From contig DBYX01000011.1 of NCBI GenBank assembly GCA_002311665.1, forward strand, positions 75,796 to 134,246: a DNA stretch of 58,451 nucleotides, written 5' to 3'. The stretch comes from Lachnoclostridium sp. UBA1175 (GTDB lineage: Bacteria > Bacillota > Clostridia > Lachnospirales > Lachnospiraceae). The notes beneath the pieces were generated by a model. That model was given only the letters and a program-made list of their open reading frames with translations, did no database searches and had not been told where the DNA came from. The translations under genes and the position numbers were made by a program. Below are positions 39,386 through 47,671 of this stretch, one piece after another (the stretch's first letter is position 1; each line of letters opens with the position of its first letter).

Positions 39386-40201
39386 TCACATCAAGAACTT
39401 CTGCACTCTGTTTACCACAGTCTCCGGCTTGAGCGGACACAGGGAGCACTCCTCCGTGACGATGAGATTGTCGCCGATAAAATATCCGTTTTCCTCATAA
39501 ATCTGCATCTTTCGTATGACCGAGGCCGCATACTCCGTATCCCCCATCATTCCGAGATGTTCCCAGTATATAACCTTTCGTTTGCGCAAATTCAGACATC
39601 GAAAATCCGGTCGGAACGTGTTTCCGTTCCGAAGTGTCAGCGGCGCTTCGTACTGGTAAGGAACGCCGCTGCTCTGCAGTATTTCCGCGATCATCCACTC
39701 TGCCTTTGAACGCACATATTCCCCCTGCGTGGTCTGAAACTGTCGGTTCTCGTAAAGATCAAGCGGCGGATACGAATTGTCATAGAACTCCCTCATGATT
39801 TCCTCATCCGGCGTGACCAAAGGTTCAACCAACGCACGCCGCCCGGGCCGCATCGATGCGAAGACTTCATTGAGACTCATCGGCCGGACCCTGACAAGCA
39901 GACGTTTTATCTCCGCCAACTCTCTTTCCGCTGCCTCGACGATCGCATCTCGGTACTCCCCCGCGGCGAGCTCCCTCGCCTTGCCCAGTTTTTCTCTCGG
40001 CAAATACTTCCAGGATTCCGAAAGACTCTCTCTCCAATAGTACTGAAAATAGCAGCCCTTCCTGCTGACCCTCAGGTATCCTGCAGGCTCCGACAACTGG
40101 TTTTTCCGAAAATCATCAACCAGCTTTTCCAGCATTTCCCGACGCGACAGAAGCGTCTGCATAAGCGTTTCATAGCTCTGTTCCAATGCATAATAGTCCA
40201 T
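39386..40201 (-). CDS. Hypothetical protein with PD-(D/E)XK nuclease-like domain
   Basis: A 271-residue cytoplasmic protein with no named family I can assign. Residues 1-115 are helical and highly charged (for example EKLVDDFRKNQLSEPAGYLRV). Residues about 160-250 look like a PD-(D/E)XK fold: Glu168 in KAEWMIAEIL, a YQYEAPL strand, PDF with Asp199, then KVIYWEHLG with Glu214. In nuclease members, these acidic residues bind the metal; here the usual Lys after Glu is replaced by His. The ATG at 40201 has GAGAGG upstream and begins MDYYALEQ; a longer frame from 40273 lacks support. It stands alone between the MITE-like element and the LRR protein. Confidence 0.7.
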   Translation of the reverse strand: MDYYALEQSYETLMQTLLSRREMLEKLVDDFRKNQLSEPAGYLRVSRKGCYFQYYWRESLSESWKYLPREKLGKARELAAGEYRDAIVEAAERELAEIKRLLVRVRPMSLNEVFASMRPGRRALVEPLVTPDEEIMREFYDNSYPPLDLYENRQFQTTQGEYVRSKAEWMIAEILQSSGVPYQYEAPLTLRNGNTFRPDFRCLNLRKRKVIYWEHLGMMGDTEYAASVIRKMQIYEENGYFIGDNLIVTEECSLCPLKPETVVNRVQKFLM

Positions 40202-40370
40202 CTCTTTCCTCTCTTCCCCGACAACGCGTCCCCATCGACGCACAAACAAACTTCCCCCGCCGGCGCCCACCACCGGATATGTTCAGTATATACGCTCCGC
40301 CTCGGATCGCAAAATAGAAACCGAGGGGCGTTTTTTGTTGAAAAACTACATATCGCAGGAAATTCCACGC

Positions 40371-40403
40371 AAAAAGCGGCTGATACCGTCAAGTATCAGC
40401 CGC
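40371..40403 (-). terminator. Rho-independent terminator of the LRR/SLH/Ig protein gene
   Basis: GCGGCTGATAC-CGTCAA-GTATCAGCCGC, an 11-bp perfect stem, with TTTTT after it on the minus strand (40371-40375). It lies about 92 bp after the stop. Confidence 0.9.
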
Positions 40404-40495
40404 AATAACCAGTCTTAACACCCCACCGCAGCAGAGCATTCTCATTCACTTTTTACAACCGCAACGTATCGCCGCTAAAATGCGTCCGTCCGCCC

Positions 40496-41640
40496 CTACT
40501 TCACCGTCAATGTAGCCACGGTCGTTTCGACGCCCATTCCGTTGCCCGCGGTCACCAAGCAGCGCACCTGGTACCCGTTGTGCCCGGCCTGGGTTGCAAG
40601 TCTGAAGGTTGCCTTCTTCGCCGTCGTGTTCGTGGAATTCTTCCAGGAGTTTGTACCCGGTGCTTTCGTCTGCCACTGATACGTCAGCGTTCCGACGCCG
40701 ATTGCCGCGACGGTGAATGTCGCGGATGTCCCGGCAGTCACGCTCACGTTCTTCGGCTGCGTCGCGATGACCGGAGGCGCGGTTGATACGACGAGTGTCG
40801 CGGCCGAGGAGATCGCTTTCTTCCCGTTGGCGCCGGTCACGATACAGCGGAACTGATACCCGTTGTGGCCGTTTTGCGCGGTGAGCGTGAAGGTCGCCTT
40901 CTTCGCGGACGCGCTCGCGGAGTCTTTCCATACCGACGAATTCGGAGCCTTGGTCTGCCACTGGTATGTGAGCGGAGCAACGCCGGTTGCCGTGACGCTG
41001 AAGGACACCTCCCGGCCGGCCTGCATGCTTGTGCTCTGCGGCTGTGTCCGGATCGTCACCGGTGCGGTCGACACGGTGAGGGTTGCCGCCCCGGACACCA
41101 CCTTCTTGTTGTTGGCGGAAGTCACGATGCAGCGGAACTGATACCCGTTGTGGCCGTCCTGCGCGGTGATCGTGAGGGTTGCCCGCTTAGCGCTTGCACT
41201 TGAGGCATTCTTCCACTCCGTCGATCCGGGTGCCCTCGTCTGCCATTGATAGCTAAACGGCGGCAGGCCGGAGACTGCAACGCTGAAGGAAACCGTTTCC
41301 CCCGCTGCCACGGTCACGTTCTTCGGCTGTGTTTTGATCGTAGGCGGATCGGACGACTTCACGGTCAGAGTCGCCGCCGAGGAGGTCCGTTCCTTACCCG
41401 TCGAGTCTTTGACGATACAGCGGAACCGATACCCGTTGTGTCCGTTCTGTGCCGTGATGCCAAACGTCGCCTTCTTCGCGCTCGCACTCGCGGAATCGAC
41501 CCACTCCGTCGCCCCGGGCGCAAGAGTCTGCCAGCGGTAGGTGACCGTGCCGGTGCCGACCGTGTTCACGGAAAATGATGCGGTCTCACCCTTGTTGACG
41601 GTCACGTTGACCGGCTGCCCGATGATCTGAAGCGGCAGAT
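40496..41640 (-). repeat. Four tandem Ig-like coding repeats
   Basis: Four units of about 280-285 bp, each encoding QP(K/Q)...G...FSV, YQWQ and GHNGYQFRC. They are close at the DNA level (GATACCCGTTGTGTCCGTTC-like stretches recur on the plus strand), a substrate for recombination. Confidence 0.8.
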
Positions 41641-43369
41641 CGTCAACCTTGTTCAGGATCGCGCTGAGCGAGGATGTCAGCGTCACATCGTTGACTTCCA
41701 GCAGACGCCTGACAATCGTCTTAAACTCCTCGCGGGTCACGATTCCGTAAGGGTCGATCCGCTGTTCGGACTTCGGAGCATCCGGCTCGCCCTTGCCCTC
41801 CATGATGATCCACGTCGCGGACCAGCAGATGGCCTCCCAGTGATCATAGTCGATATCAAAATAGTCAATATAGTCATCACTCCGGCCGAAGTCGATCGCG
41901 CGCTTGTACTTCATCAGCTCCGAGTAGCGCATCAGCATGAAGACCAGATCCTGGCGCGTGAGCCATTTTCCGACGCCGAACGTGTCGGCCGCGGTGTAGG
42001 GATACCCGACGCAGATCGCATTCTTCTCGCCCCAGAGCAACGCTTTCGTGTACGACTTACCCGACTGCACATCCGTGAACCGGGACTGCAGGCCGCTGAC
42101 GCTAGGGCTTCCTGCCATCGCGTAAAGGATCTCCACGGCCTTCTCACGCTTGACCAGATCCGTCTCGACGACGCCGGGTTCAAGCTCGGAGTACTTCTCC
42201 TCCGCAAGGGTGACCGTGCCGGTGGCTTTCGTGCCGATCGACACCCCGTCATTCAGCCAGATGTAGAACAAATTGTCGCCGCCGGTCGAGACTTCACCGC
42301 CGTAATTGATCGTCCAGGAACGGCCGAACCACTCCTGCGTAAACTTTCCTTCGCGGTATGTCTTCACGAGGAACGGATTGTTCCCTATGTTGATAGACGT
42401 GAAGGGGTTGATCGCCGCCTGCAGATAGCGCAGCTGCGGATTGTTCGAGAGGTCCAGCTTACTGAGCCGGTTGTCCTCGCAGTTCAGGCAGACAAGCTTG
42501 GGATTGTTCGACAGGTCCAGGCTCGTCAGATCGTTGTAACTGCAGATCAGCTTCTGCAGCTCGGGGTTATGGCTCACATCGACGGTCGTGGCATCGTTGT
42601 TCGCGCAGTTGTAGTACTGCAGCTCCGGATTTTGGCTGATGTCGATGCTCTTAAGCCCCGGATTGTCCCATATGTCCAGACGCTTCATCTTGGGATTGTT
42701 CGTCACATCAAGACTCTTGAATTTGTTCCGGAACGCATCGAGGTGCGCAAGCTTGGGATTGTGGCTTACGTCGAGTTTTCTGAGCTTGCAGGAGCCGCAG
42801 GTCAGATGCTCCAGCTCCGGGTTGTGCGACACATCCAGCTCCGTGATCGGGTTGGTGTTGCACTCGATGAAGGCCATTTTCGGATTGTGACTCACATCGA
42901 GCGCCGTAAGGTTGCAGTCGTAGCAGTACACCCACACCAGCTCCTTGTTCTGCGACAGATCGAGCGATGTGAGCGGGTTGTTGGAGCACCACAGACCGCG
43001 GAGATCCTTGAGCGCGCGGACATCCAGCGAGCTGATCTCGTTGTCCTTGCACCAGAGCCCCTGCAGGTCGACGAAATACTCGACGCCCTTGAGGGACTGG
43101 ACACCCATGCCCTCGCAGTAAATGTTCAGCGTCAGGCCGATCTCCCGCGCATCCAGGACACCGTTGCCGTCGCGGTCATACTCCGGTCCCGAGATGATCG
43201 CGCGGAACACGGGGTCCGGAAAATTCGTCTTGTTGATCTTCACCGACGTGACCGCCGCACGGGCGGTATTCACGCATCCCGCAAGCGGCGCCAGGACTAG
43301 ACCTGCCGCCAGCAACATCGCCGCGCACACGGCGATGATCGCGGAAACCTTACCGTTTCCTTTTCTCAT
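40496..43369 (-). CDS. Surface protein with leucine-rich repeats, SLH segment and Ig-like repeats
   Basis: A 957-residue exported protein. The ATG at 43369 opens a signal sequence (MRKGNGKVSAIIAVCAAMLL) ending near LAGC or ARAA, so it may be a lipoprotein. Residues about 45-75 contain an EF-hand-like DRDGNGVLDAREIG. Residues about 80-340 are LRRs of the form LDVSHNPxLxxLxCxxNxL, about a dozen copies. An SLH-like region follows (about 430-555: RFTDVQSGKSYTKALLWG, LTRQDLVFMLMRY, VTREEFKTIVRRLLE), which could bind secondary wall polymers. Four Ig-like repeats end the protein, each with YQWQTxAPG and GHNGYQFRCIV, related to those in the protein at 17424-20090. It is 32 bp downstream of mutY on the same strand. 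A role in adhesion is likely but unproven. Confidence 0.88.
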   Translation of the reverse strand: MRKGNGKVSAIIAVCAAMLLAAGLVLAPLAGCVNTARAAVTSVKINKTNFPDPVFRAIISGPEYDRDGNGVLDAREIGLTLNIYCEGMGVQSLKGVEYFVDLQGLWCKDNEISSLDVRALKDLRGLWCSNNPLTSLDLSQNKELVWVYCYDCNLTALDVSHNPKMAFIECNTNPITELDVSHNPELEHLTCGSCKLRKLDVSHNPKLAHLDAFRNKFKSLDVTNNPKMKRLDIWDNPGLKSIDISQNPELQYYNCANNDATTVDVSHNPELQKLICSYNDLTSLDLSNNPKLVCLNCEDNRLSKLDLSNNPQLRYLQAAINPFTSINIGNNPFLVKTYREGKFTQEWFGRSWTINYGGEVSTGGDNLFYIWLNDGVSIGTKATGTVTLAEEKYSELEPGVVETDLVKREKAVEILYAMAGSPSVSGLQSRFTDVQSGKSYTKALLWGEKNAICVGYPYTAADTFGVGKWLTRQDLVFMLMRYSELMKYKRAIDFGRSDDYIDYFDIDYDHWEAICWSATWIIMEGKGEPDAPKSEQRIDPYGIVTREEFKTIVRRLLEVNDVTLTSSLSAILNKVDDLPLQIIGQPVNVTVNKGETASFSVNTVGTGTVTYRWQTLAPGATEWVDSASASAKKATFGITAQNGHNGYRFRCIVKDSTGKERTSSAATLTVKSSDPPTIKTQPKNVTVAAGETVSFSVAVSGLPPFSYQWQTRAPGSTEWKNASSASAKRATLTITAQDGHNGYQFRCIVTSANNKKVVSGAATLTVSTAPVTIRTQPQSTSMQAGREVSFSVTATGVAPLTYQWQTKAPNSSVWKDSASASAKKATFTLTAQNGHNGYQFRCIVTGANGKKAISSAATLVVSTAPPVIATQPKNVSVTAGTSATFTVAAIGVGTLTYQWQTKAPGTNSWKNSTNTTAKKATFRLATQAGHNGYQVRCLVTAGNGMGVETTVATLTVK

Positions 43370-43401
43370 CGATAACACTTCCCTTCTTTTTCCTTCTTTT
43401 C

Positions 43402-44616
43402 TTACGCTTTGTAGTACTGAAATGCAGACGGAAGGCCGTACACGCCCGACAGCTCCTCCGCGGTTGCCCATACATATTCGCTCCCCGGTGCCCCGGGTAC
43501 ATCGCGCCCTGCGGCGTATTCCGGAAAGGTTCCGTCGGAACCGTCCGCGGAGCCCTCATCGACCTCGATCCGGTATCCCCGCATCTCCCACTCGATGTGG
43601 CTGAACACGTGGCGGCAGTCCGCCAGCCGATGCGCCCTCATTCGCGGGGTGTTCGCGGATGAACCGGCCGTTCTTCCGTCTTTCGGAAAATCCTCCCTGC
43701 ACGCCGCGGCAAGCACTTCCGCGGCCGATCGCTTCGCCCCTTCCGATGTTCTCCAGTCCGGGACGTTCGGGAACTCCCAAAGCCCGGCCAGCAGGCCCTT
43801 CCCCGGACGCCGGTGGAGAAGCACTCTTCCTTCGCGGCGGATGACCAGCACGGTCTTCCTCTCAACCGGTCTCGCTTTTTTCTCCGCCTTCCTCGGGATC
43901 TCCCCTGTGAGATCCTCCGCGTACGCCGCGCACAGGTGCGCCAGCGGGCACACGTCGCAATGCGGCTTTCCGTTCGGGATACACACGGTCGCGCCGATGT
44001 CCATGATCGCCTGGTTCACCCTTCCCGGCAGGGAAGTCCCCGGCGCACTCCGTTCGTCTGTTGCCTCGTCCGCCTCCGACATCGCCGCGGCAAGGTTCTC
44101 GCGCACATACCTGCGGAAACTCTCCGCGCGGATATCGTCGCGGTACGCGGTCAGCCGCGCGTACACCCGCAGTACGTTGCCGTCCACGGCAGGAACGCAG
44201 ATCCCGAACGACATCGAGGCGATGGCGCCGGCGGTGTACTCGCCGATCCCCGGCAAGCCCCGAAGAAGCTCATAGTCCGCCGGCAGGGCACCGTCGTAGC
44301 GCTCACACAGGATCTTCGCCGCACCGGCGATGTTGCGGACGCGGGAATAATACCCGAGCCCCTCCCACATTTTCACCAGGCGGTCCTCCGGAGCCTCTGC
44401 CACCGCGCGGATCGTCGGGAACTCCGAGAGGAATCTCTCGTAATACCCCCGCACGGCCTCCACCCGCGTCTGCTGCAGCATGATCTCCGATATCCACACA
44501 TGATACGGATCCGGGTCCTCCCTCCACGGAAGGACGCGGGCATTGTACTCATACCACCGCAGCAAAGCGGGAATCGACTCCCGAAATCTCTCCTGCGCGG
44601 ACTTTGTCTTGCGCAT
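43402..44616 (-). CDS. mutY: A/G-specific adenine glycosylase MutY
   Basis: Removes adenine mispaired with 8-oxoguanine. A 404-residue protein with the catalytic Glu in WISEIMLQQTRVE (Glu44), helix-hairpin-helix GLPGIGEYTAGAIASM, the catalytic Asp in VPAVDGNVLR, the 4Fe-4S ligands in CIPNGKPHCDVCPLAHLC (C-x6-C-x2-C-x5-C), and a C-terminal NUDIX-like domain (KTVLVIRREGRVLLHRRP, GLWEFPN) that recognises 8-oxoG. I chose ATG 44616 (AGGAAG upstream) over the in-frame ATG at 44658. It lies upstream of the LRR protein gene and may share its transcript. Confidence 0.96.
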   Translation of the reverse strand: MRKTKSAQERFRESIPALLRWYEYNARVLPWREDPDPYHVWISEIMLQQTRVEAVRGYYERFLSEFPTIRAVAEAPEDRLVKMWEGLGYYSRVRNIAGAAKILCERYDGALPADYELLRGLPGIGEYTAGAIASMSFGICVPAVDGNVLRVYARLTAYRDDIRAESFRRYVRENLAAAMSEADEATDERSAPGTSLPGRVNQAIMDIGATVCIPNGKPHCDVCPLAHLCAAYAEDLTGEIPRKAEKKARPVERKTVLVIRREGRVLLHRRPGKGLLAGLWEFPNVPDWRTSEGAKRSAAEVLAAACREDFPKDGRTAGSSANTPRMRAHRLADCRHVFSHIEWEMRGYRIEVDEGSADGSDGTFPEYAAGRDVPGAPGSEYVWATAEELSGVYGLPSAFQYYKA

Positions 44617-44725
44617 AACTTCCTGATCTCCCACTGAGAAAAATGTCATTATAAGCATTATACCAAAGCCCGAACTATATTACAATCTTATGATCACTCC
44701 CGCGCCCTCCGTCCGCCGAACAACC

Positions 44726-44775
44726 AAAAGACGGCCCCGGACGCCCGCATTGCACGCGAACGCCCGAAGGCCGTC
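44726..44775 (-). terminator. Terminator of the ABC/DUF1854 operon
   Basis: On the minus strand, GACGGCC ... GGCCGTC closes a long hairpin with an inner GC-rich arm, followed by TTTTGG. Between it and the ABC stop, two direct copies of the pattern CCGGATCA-N2-TCCGGACA occur (44783-44822). Confidence 0.7.
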
Positions 44776-44822
44776 ATTCTCATTGTCCGAAATGATCCGG
44801 AATCTGTCCGGAGTGATCCGGT

Positions 44823-47036
44823 TTACGCTCCCACCGCAGCGTCCTCGCCCTTGAGAGCCTGCATCTGCAGCTGTGCCGTCACGAGACCGTAGTAGATACC
44901 CTTCTTCTCCATCAGCTCGTTGTGCGTGCCGACCTCCGCGATGTGATGGCCGTCGATGACGACGAGCCGGTCCGCATCCTTGAGCGTCGACAGACGGTGT
45001 GCGATGGCAAATGTCGTGCACCCCGCCGTCAGGCGCTCCAGCGCCTTCTGGATCAGGTACTCGCTCTCCGTGTCGAGCGCCGAAGTCGCCTCGTCGAGGA
45101 TCAGAAGCTTCGGCTTGTTCAGGATCGCGCGGGCGATCGCGAGTCTCTGACGCTCACCGCCCGAGAGACTGTAGCCGTGCTCGCCGACATAGGTGTTGTA
45201 GCCGTCCGGCGTCTTCACGATGAAGTCATGGGCGTTGGCCATCTTGGCCGCCATGATGATCTCCTCCTCGGTCGCATCCGGCTTGGCGAAGCGCAGATTG
45301 TTGAAAATGGTGCCGGCAAACAGGAAGTTCTCCTGCAGCACCACGCCGATCTGCGAGTGGTATTTTTCGATGCGAAGGTCGTTGATATCCACACCGTCGA
45401 TCAGAAGGTGTCCGTCATCGACCTCATACAGGCGCATGATCAGGTTGATCAGCGTCGATTTGCCGGTGCCGGAAGCGCCGACAAGACCGATCATCTCACC
45501 CGGCTTTACTTTCAGGGAGATCTTCTCGAGAACCGGCTCGTAGGAGCGGTAGCCGAAGGTCACGTCCCTGAACTCGACCTCGCCCTTGATGTCGAGATCG
45601 ACTGCCTGCTCATGATCCTTGATCAGCGGCTCCTCGTCCATGACATCGTAGATTCGCTCGAGACTCGTCATCAGCTGTGTGATCATTCTCGGCAGGAAGG
45701 TCATCCAGCCGAGCGGTCCGTACAGCATCCAGGTATAGTTGATGAACTGCTGTAGCTGACCGACCGTGAAACGGTCCTCCAAAACGCCCACGCCGCCGAA
45801 GTAGGTCACGACATAGACGCCCATACCCATCACAAAGGAGATGATCGGGAACAGCGAGGCCCAGAACACCTCGTTGCGCTCCTGCACCTTCGCAAAATCG
45901 TCCGTCAGCTTGCGGAAATGCTCGGTCTCCTGCTCCTCGGTTCCGAAAGACTTGACGACGCGCATACCCGCGAGGATGTCCTGCAGACCGCTGTTCGTCT
46001 TGTCAAACCGATGCCACTGCATGTGGAACCGGCGATGAATGTTCTTGCGGAACGAGATGGACAGTCCGAGCGCGATCGGCACGAACACGACCGACATCAC
46101 CGTCAGCTTCCAGTCCATCGTCAGCATGACCACGACGACCGAGATCATTGAGATGATGCACGAGAACATGCCGGCGAACGCTTCCTCCATGAACCGGCGC
46201 ACCTGTCTCGTATCGTCGACGATACGGTTCATCAGCTCGCCCGGACGGCGGTCCTGAATGAACGAGAGCGACAGGATCTGCACTTTCTTGTAAAGCATCT
46301 GACGAAGATCCATGCTCATCTTGGTACCCATCGAGATACACATCCAGTATCGCAGAACGTGCAGAAGGATCGTGATGCCGGTGATACCGATCAGGATGCC
46401 GGCGTAGATGAAGATCTCCTTCATTCCGCCCTTGCCTACCCGCAGGTAATCGTCGATGAACACCTGCTGAATCTTCGGAATGATCAGCTGGACGACCGCC
46501 ACACCGAGCATCAGAAACGCGATGATGGTGAGCCATCCCTTGTAAGCTCCGCAGAGCTTGAAAAACTTCCACAGGACGGAGGGTTTGTGACTGCACTTCG
46601 GGCACTCCTTCGTGCCGCGGAGCGCGCGGCCGCAGACCGGACAGGTCTTGTCGTACTCACGGCTGATCACCTGCTTCGGCACACCGTCCCGCAGCAGGAG
46701 CGCTCCCTTTGCGATAAATGCCACGCGCGACACGTGCTTCATCGTGAACCGCGCCAGGATCCGCTCCTCGGGGTCCTGCACGGTGCGCGCGATCAGGATG
46801 CCGTTGTTCACGAGCGGATCGCACTTGAGGTACGTGATGTCCGCAAGAGCAAGGTCCGTCACGGTCTCCGCGCCCGAGATGATCAGCAGACGACGGTTCG
46901 TCACGACAATGTATCCGTCGTGCTTCATCTTGCCGTCCGCCCCGATGTCGAAGGGCGAGCAGTACCGAATCTCCTCTCCGTCCGCCGGCGTGAACGCTCT
47001 CCGCTGCTCCGCCGGCAAATCAAATTTCAAATTCAT
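44823..47036 (-). CDS. ABC transporter, ATP-binding/permease, with N-terminal PH-like domain and zinc ribbon
   Basis: A 737-residue ABC exporter half-transporter. Residues 1-125 form an unusual N-terminal domain (IVVTNRRLLIISG, ARFTMKHVSRVAFIAKG) resembling a bacterial PH-like fold, followed by a zinc ribbon (CPVCGRALRGTKECPKC). Six membrane helices follow, then the ATPase with Walker A GLVGASGTGKST, Q-loop GVVLQENFLFAGT, signature LSGGERQRLAIARA and LLILDEATSALD. It is third in an operon with the DUF1854 protein and a second similar ABC protein; the two probably form a heterodimer. In other bacteria this trio is called a cyanophycin-metabolism-associated transporter; no cyanophycin gene is in this window. 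Substrate unknown. Confidence 0.9.
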   Translation of the reverse strand: MNLKFDLPAEQRRAFTPADGEEIRYCSPFDIGADGKMKHDGYIVVTNRRLLIISGAETVTDLALADITYLKCDPLVNNGILIARTVQDPEERILARFTMKHVSRVAFIAKGALLLRDGVPKQVISREYDKTCPVCGRALRGTKECPKCSHKPSVLWKFFKLCGAYKGWLTIIAFLMLGVAVVQLIIPKIQQVFIDDYLRVGKGGMKEIFIYAGILIGITGITILLHVLRYWMCISMGTKMSMDLRQMLYKKVQILSLSFIQDRRPGELMNRIVDDTRQVRRFMEEAFAGMFSCIISMISVVVVMLTMDWKLTVMSVVFVPIALGLSISFRKNIHRRFHMQWHRFDKTNSGLQDILAGMRVVKSFGTEEQETEHFRKLTDDFAKVQERNEVFWASLFPIISFVMGMGVYVVTYFGGVGVLEDRFTVGQLQQFINYTWMLYGPLGWMTFLPRMITQLMTSLERIYDVMDEEPLIKDHEQAVDLDIKGEVEFRDVTFGYRSYEPVLEKISLKVKPGEMIGLVGASGTGKSTLINLIMRLYEVDDGHLLIDGVDINDLRIEKYHSQIGVVLQENFLFAGTIFNNLRFAKPDATEEEIIMAAKMANAHDFIVKTPDGYNTYVGEHGYSLSGGERQRLAIARAILNKPKLLILDEATSALDTESEYLIQKALERLTAGCTTFAIAHRLSTLKDADRLVVIDGHHIAEVGTHNELMEKKGIYYGLVTAQLQMQALKGEDAAVGA

Positions 47037-47072
47037 ATGTGTATTCCTTCCCGCTGCACACGCAGCATCCGA

Positions 47073-47660
47073 TTACAGGAAAAGGTCCAGTTTCTTCAGT
47101 TCTCCCGCCGACAGCTGCGTAAAATCCGGTATCTCGAACCGGTTGCCGTCGAGGTCGGTGATCATCAACCGCACATCGCTCAGGCTCACGACGGAGCTCG
47201 AGTTCATATAGATGACGAACTTGCACGGCCCCTCCGTGGTCTCCACCTCCCAGTACGCATGACCGTACTCCTCGCGGATGTCGTGGATCTTCGTGATGAC
47301 CGGCGTAAAATACCGCAGGTTCATCTGCTCCTCGAGCATCGCGCGCACTTCCTTCGTGACATCCTTGGTGATGTCGCGGATGATGCCGATCTCCTTGCTC
47401 TTCTCCTCCGTCGTGCGGATGGAGATGTAGGTCGTCGGTGCGGTGAACGGAAAACTTCTCACGACACGCACGCGGTCGTAGTGCTCCGGCTCGTCCTTCT
47501 CGCCCTTTGCGATATCGAGTGAAACGAAGCCGCCCGCCGTGCGCGCGAAAACCGCATTGTCTTTATTCAGATAGCGAAGCCGCAGCATCTCCTCGGTCTC
47601 CGCCTCCATCTGTGCAAGGTCGAACTCCTCGTCCGCACCTTCAAAATTCTTAAATCCCAT
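47073..47660 (-). CDS. DUF1854 family protein
   Basis: A 195-residue cytoplasmic protein encoded between the two ABC half-transporters (11-bp and 36-bp gaps). DUF1854 proteins are found with this type of ABC pair and are named cyanophycin-metabolism-associated in annotations. Visible features: LRLRYLNKDNAVFARTAGG, FVSLDIAKGE, an acidic start and a C-terminus of alternating beta strands (VIYMNSSSVVSLSDVRLMITDLDGN). No signal peptide, membrane helix or catalytic motif. It may be an adaptor of the transporter. AAGGAG lies upstream of the start. Confidence 0.85.
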   Translation of the reverse strand: MGFKNFEGADEEFDLAQMEAETEEMLRLRYLNKDNAVFARTAGGFVSLDIAKGEKDEPEHYDRVRVVRSFPFTAPTTYISIRTTEEKSKEIGIIRDITKDVTKEVRAMLEEQMNLRYFTPVITKIHDIREEYGHAYWEVETTEGPCKFVIYMNSSSVVSLSDVRLMITDLDGNRFEIPDFTQLSAGELKKLDLFL

Positions 47661-47671
47661 AGTCTACTCCT

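Noticed and set aside
41840..43300. 486-codon plus-strand frame opposite the LRR region
   Set aside because: Its regular composition only reflects the LRR repeats on the other strand.
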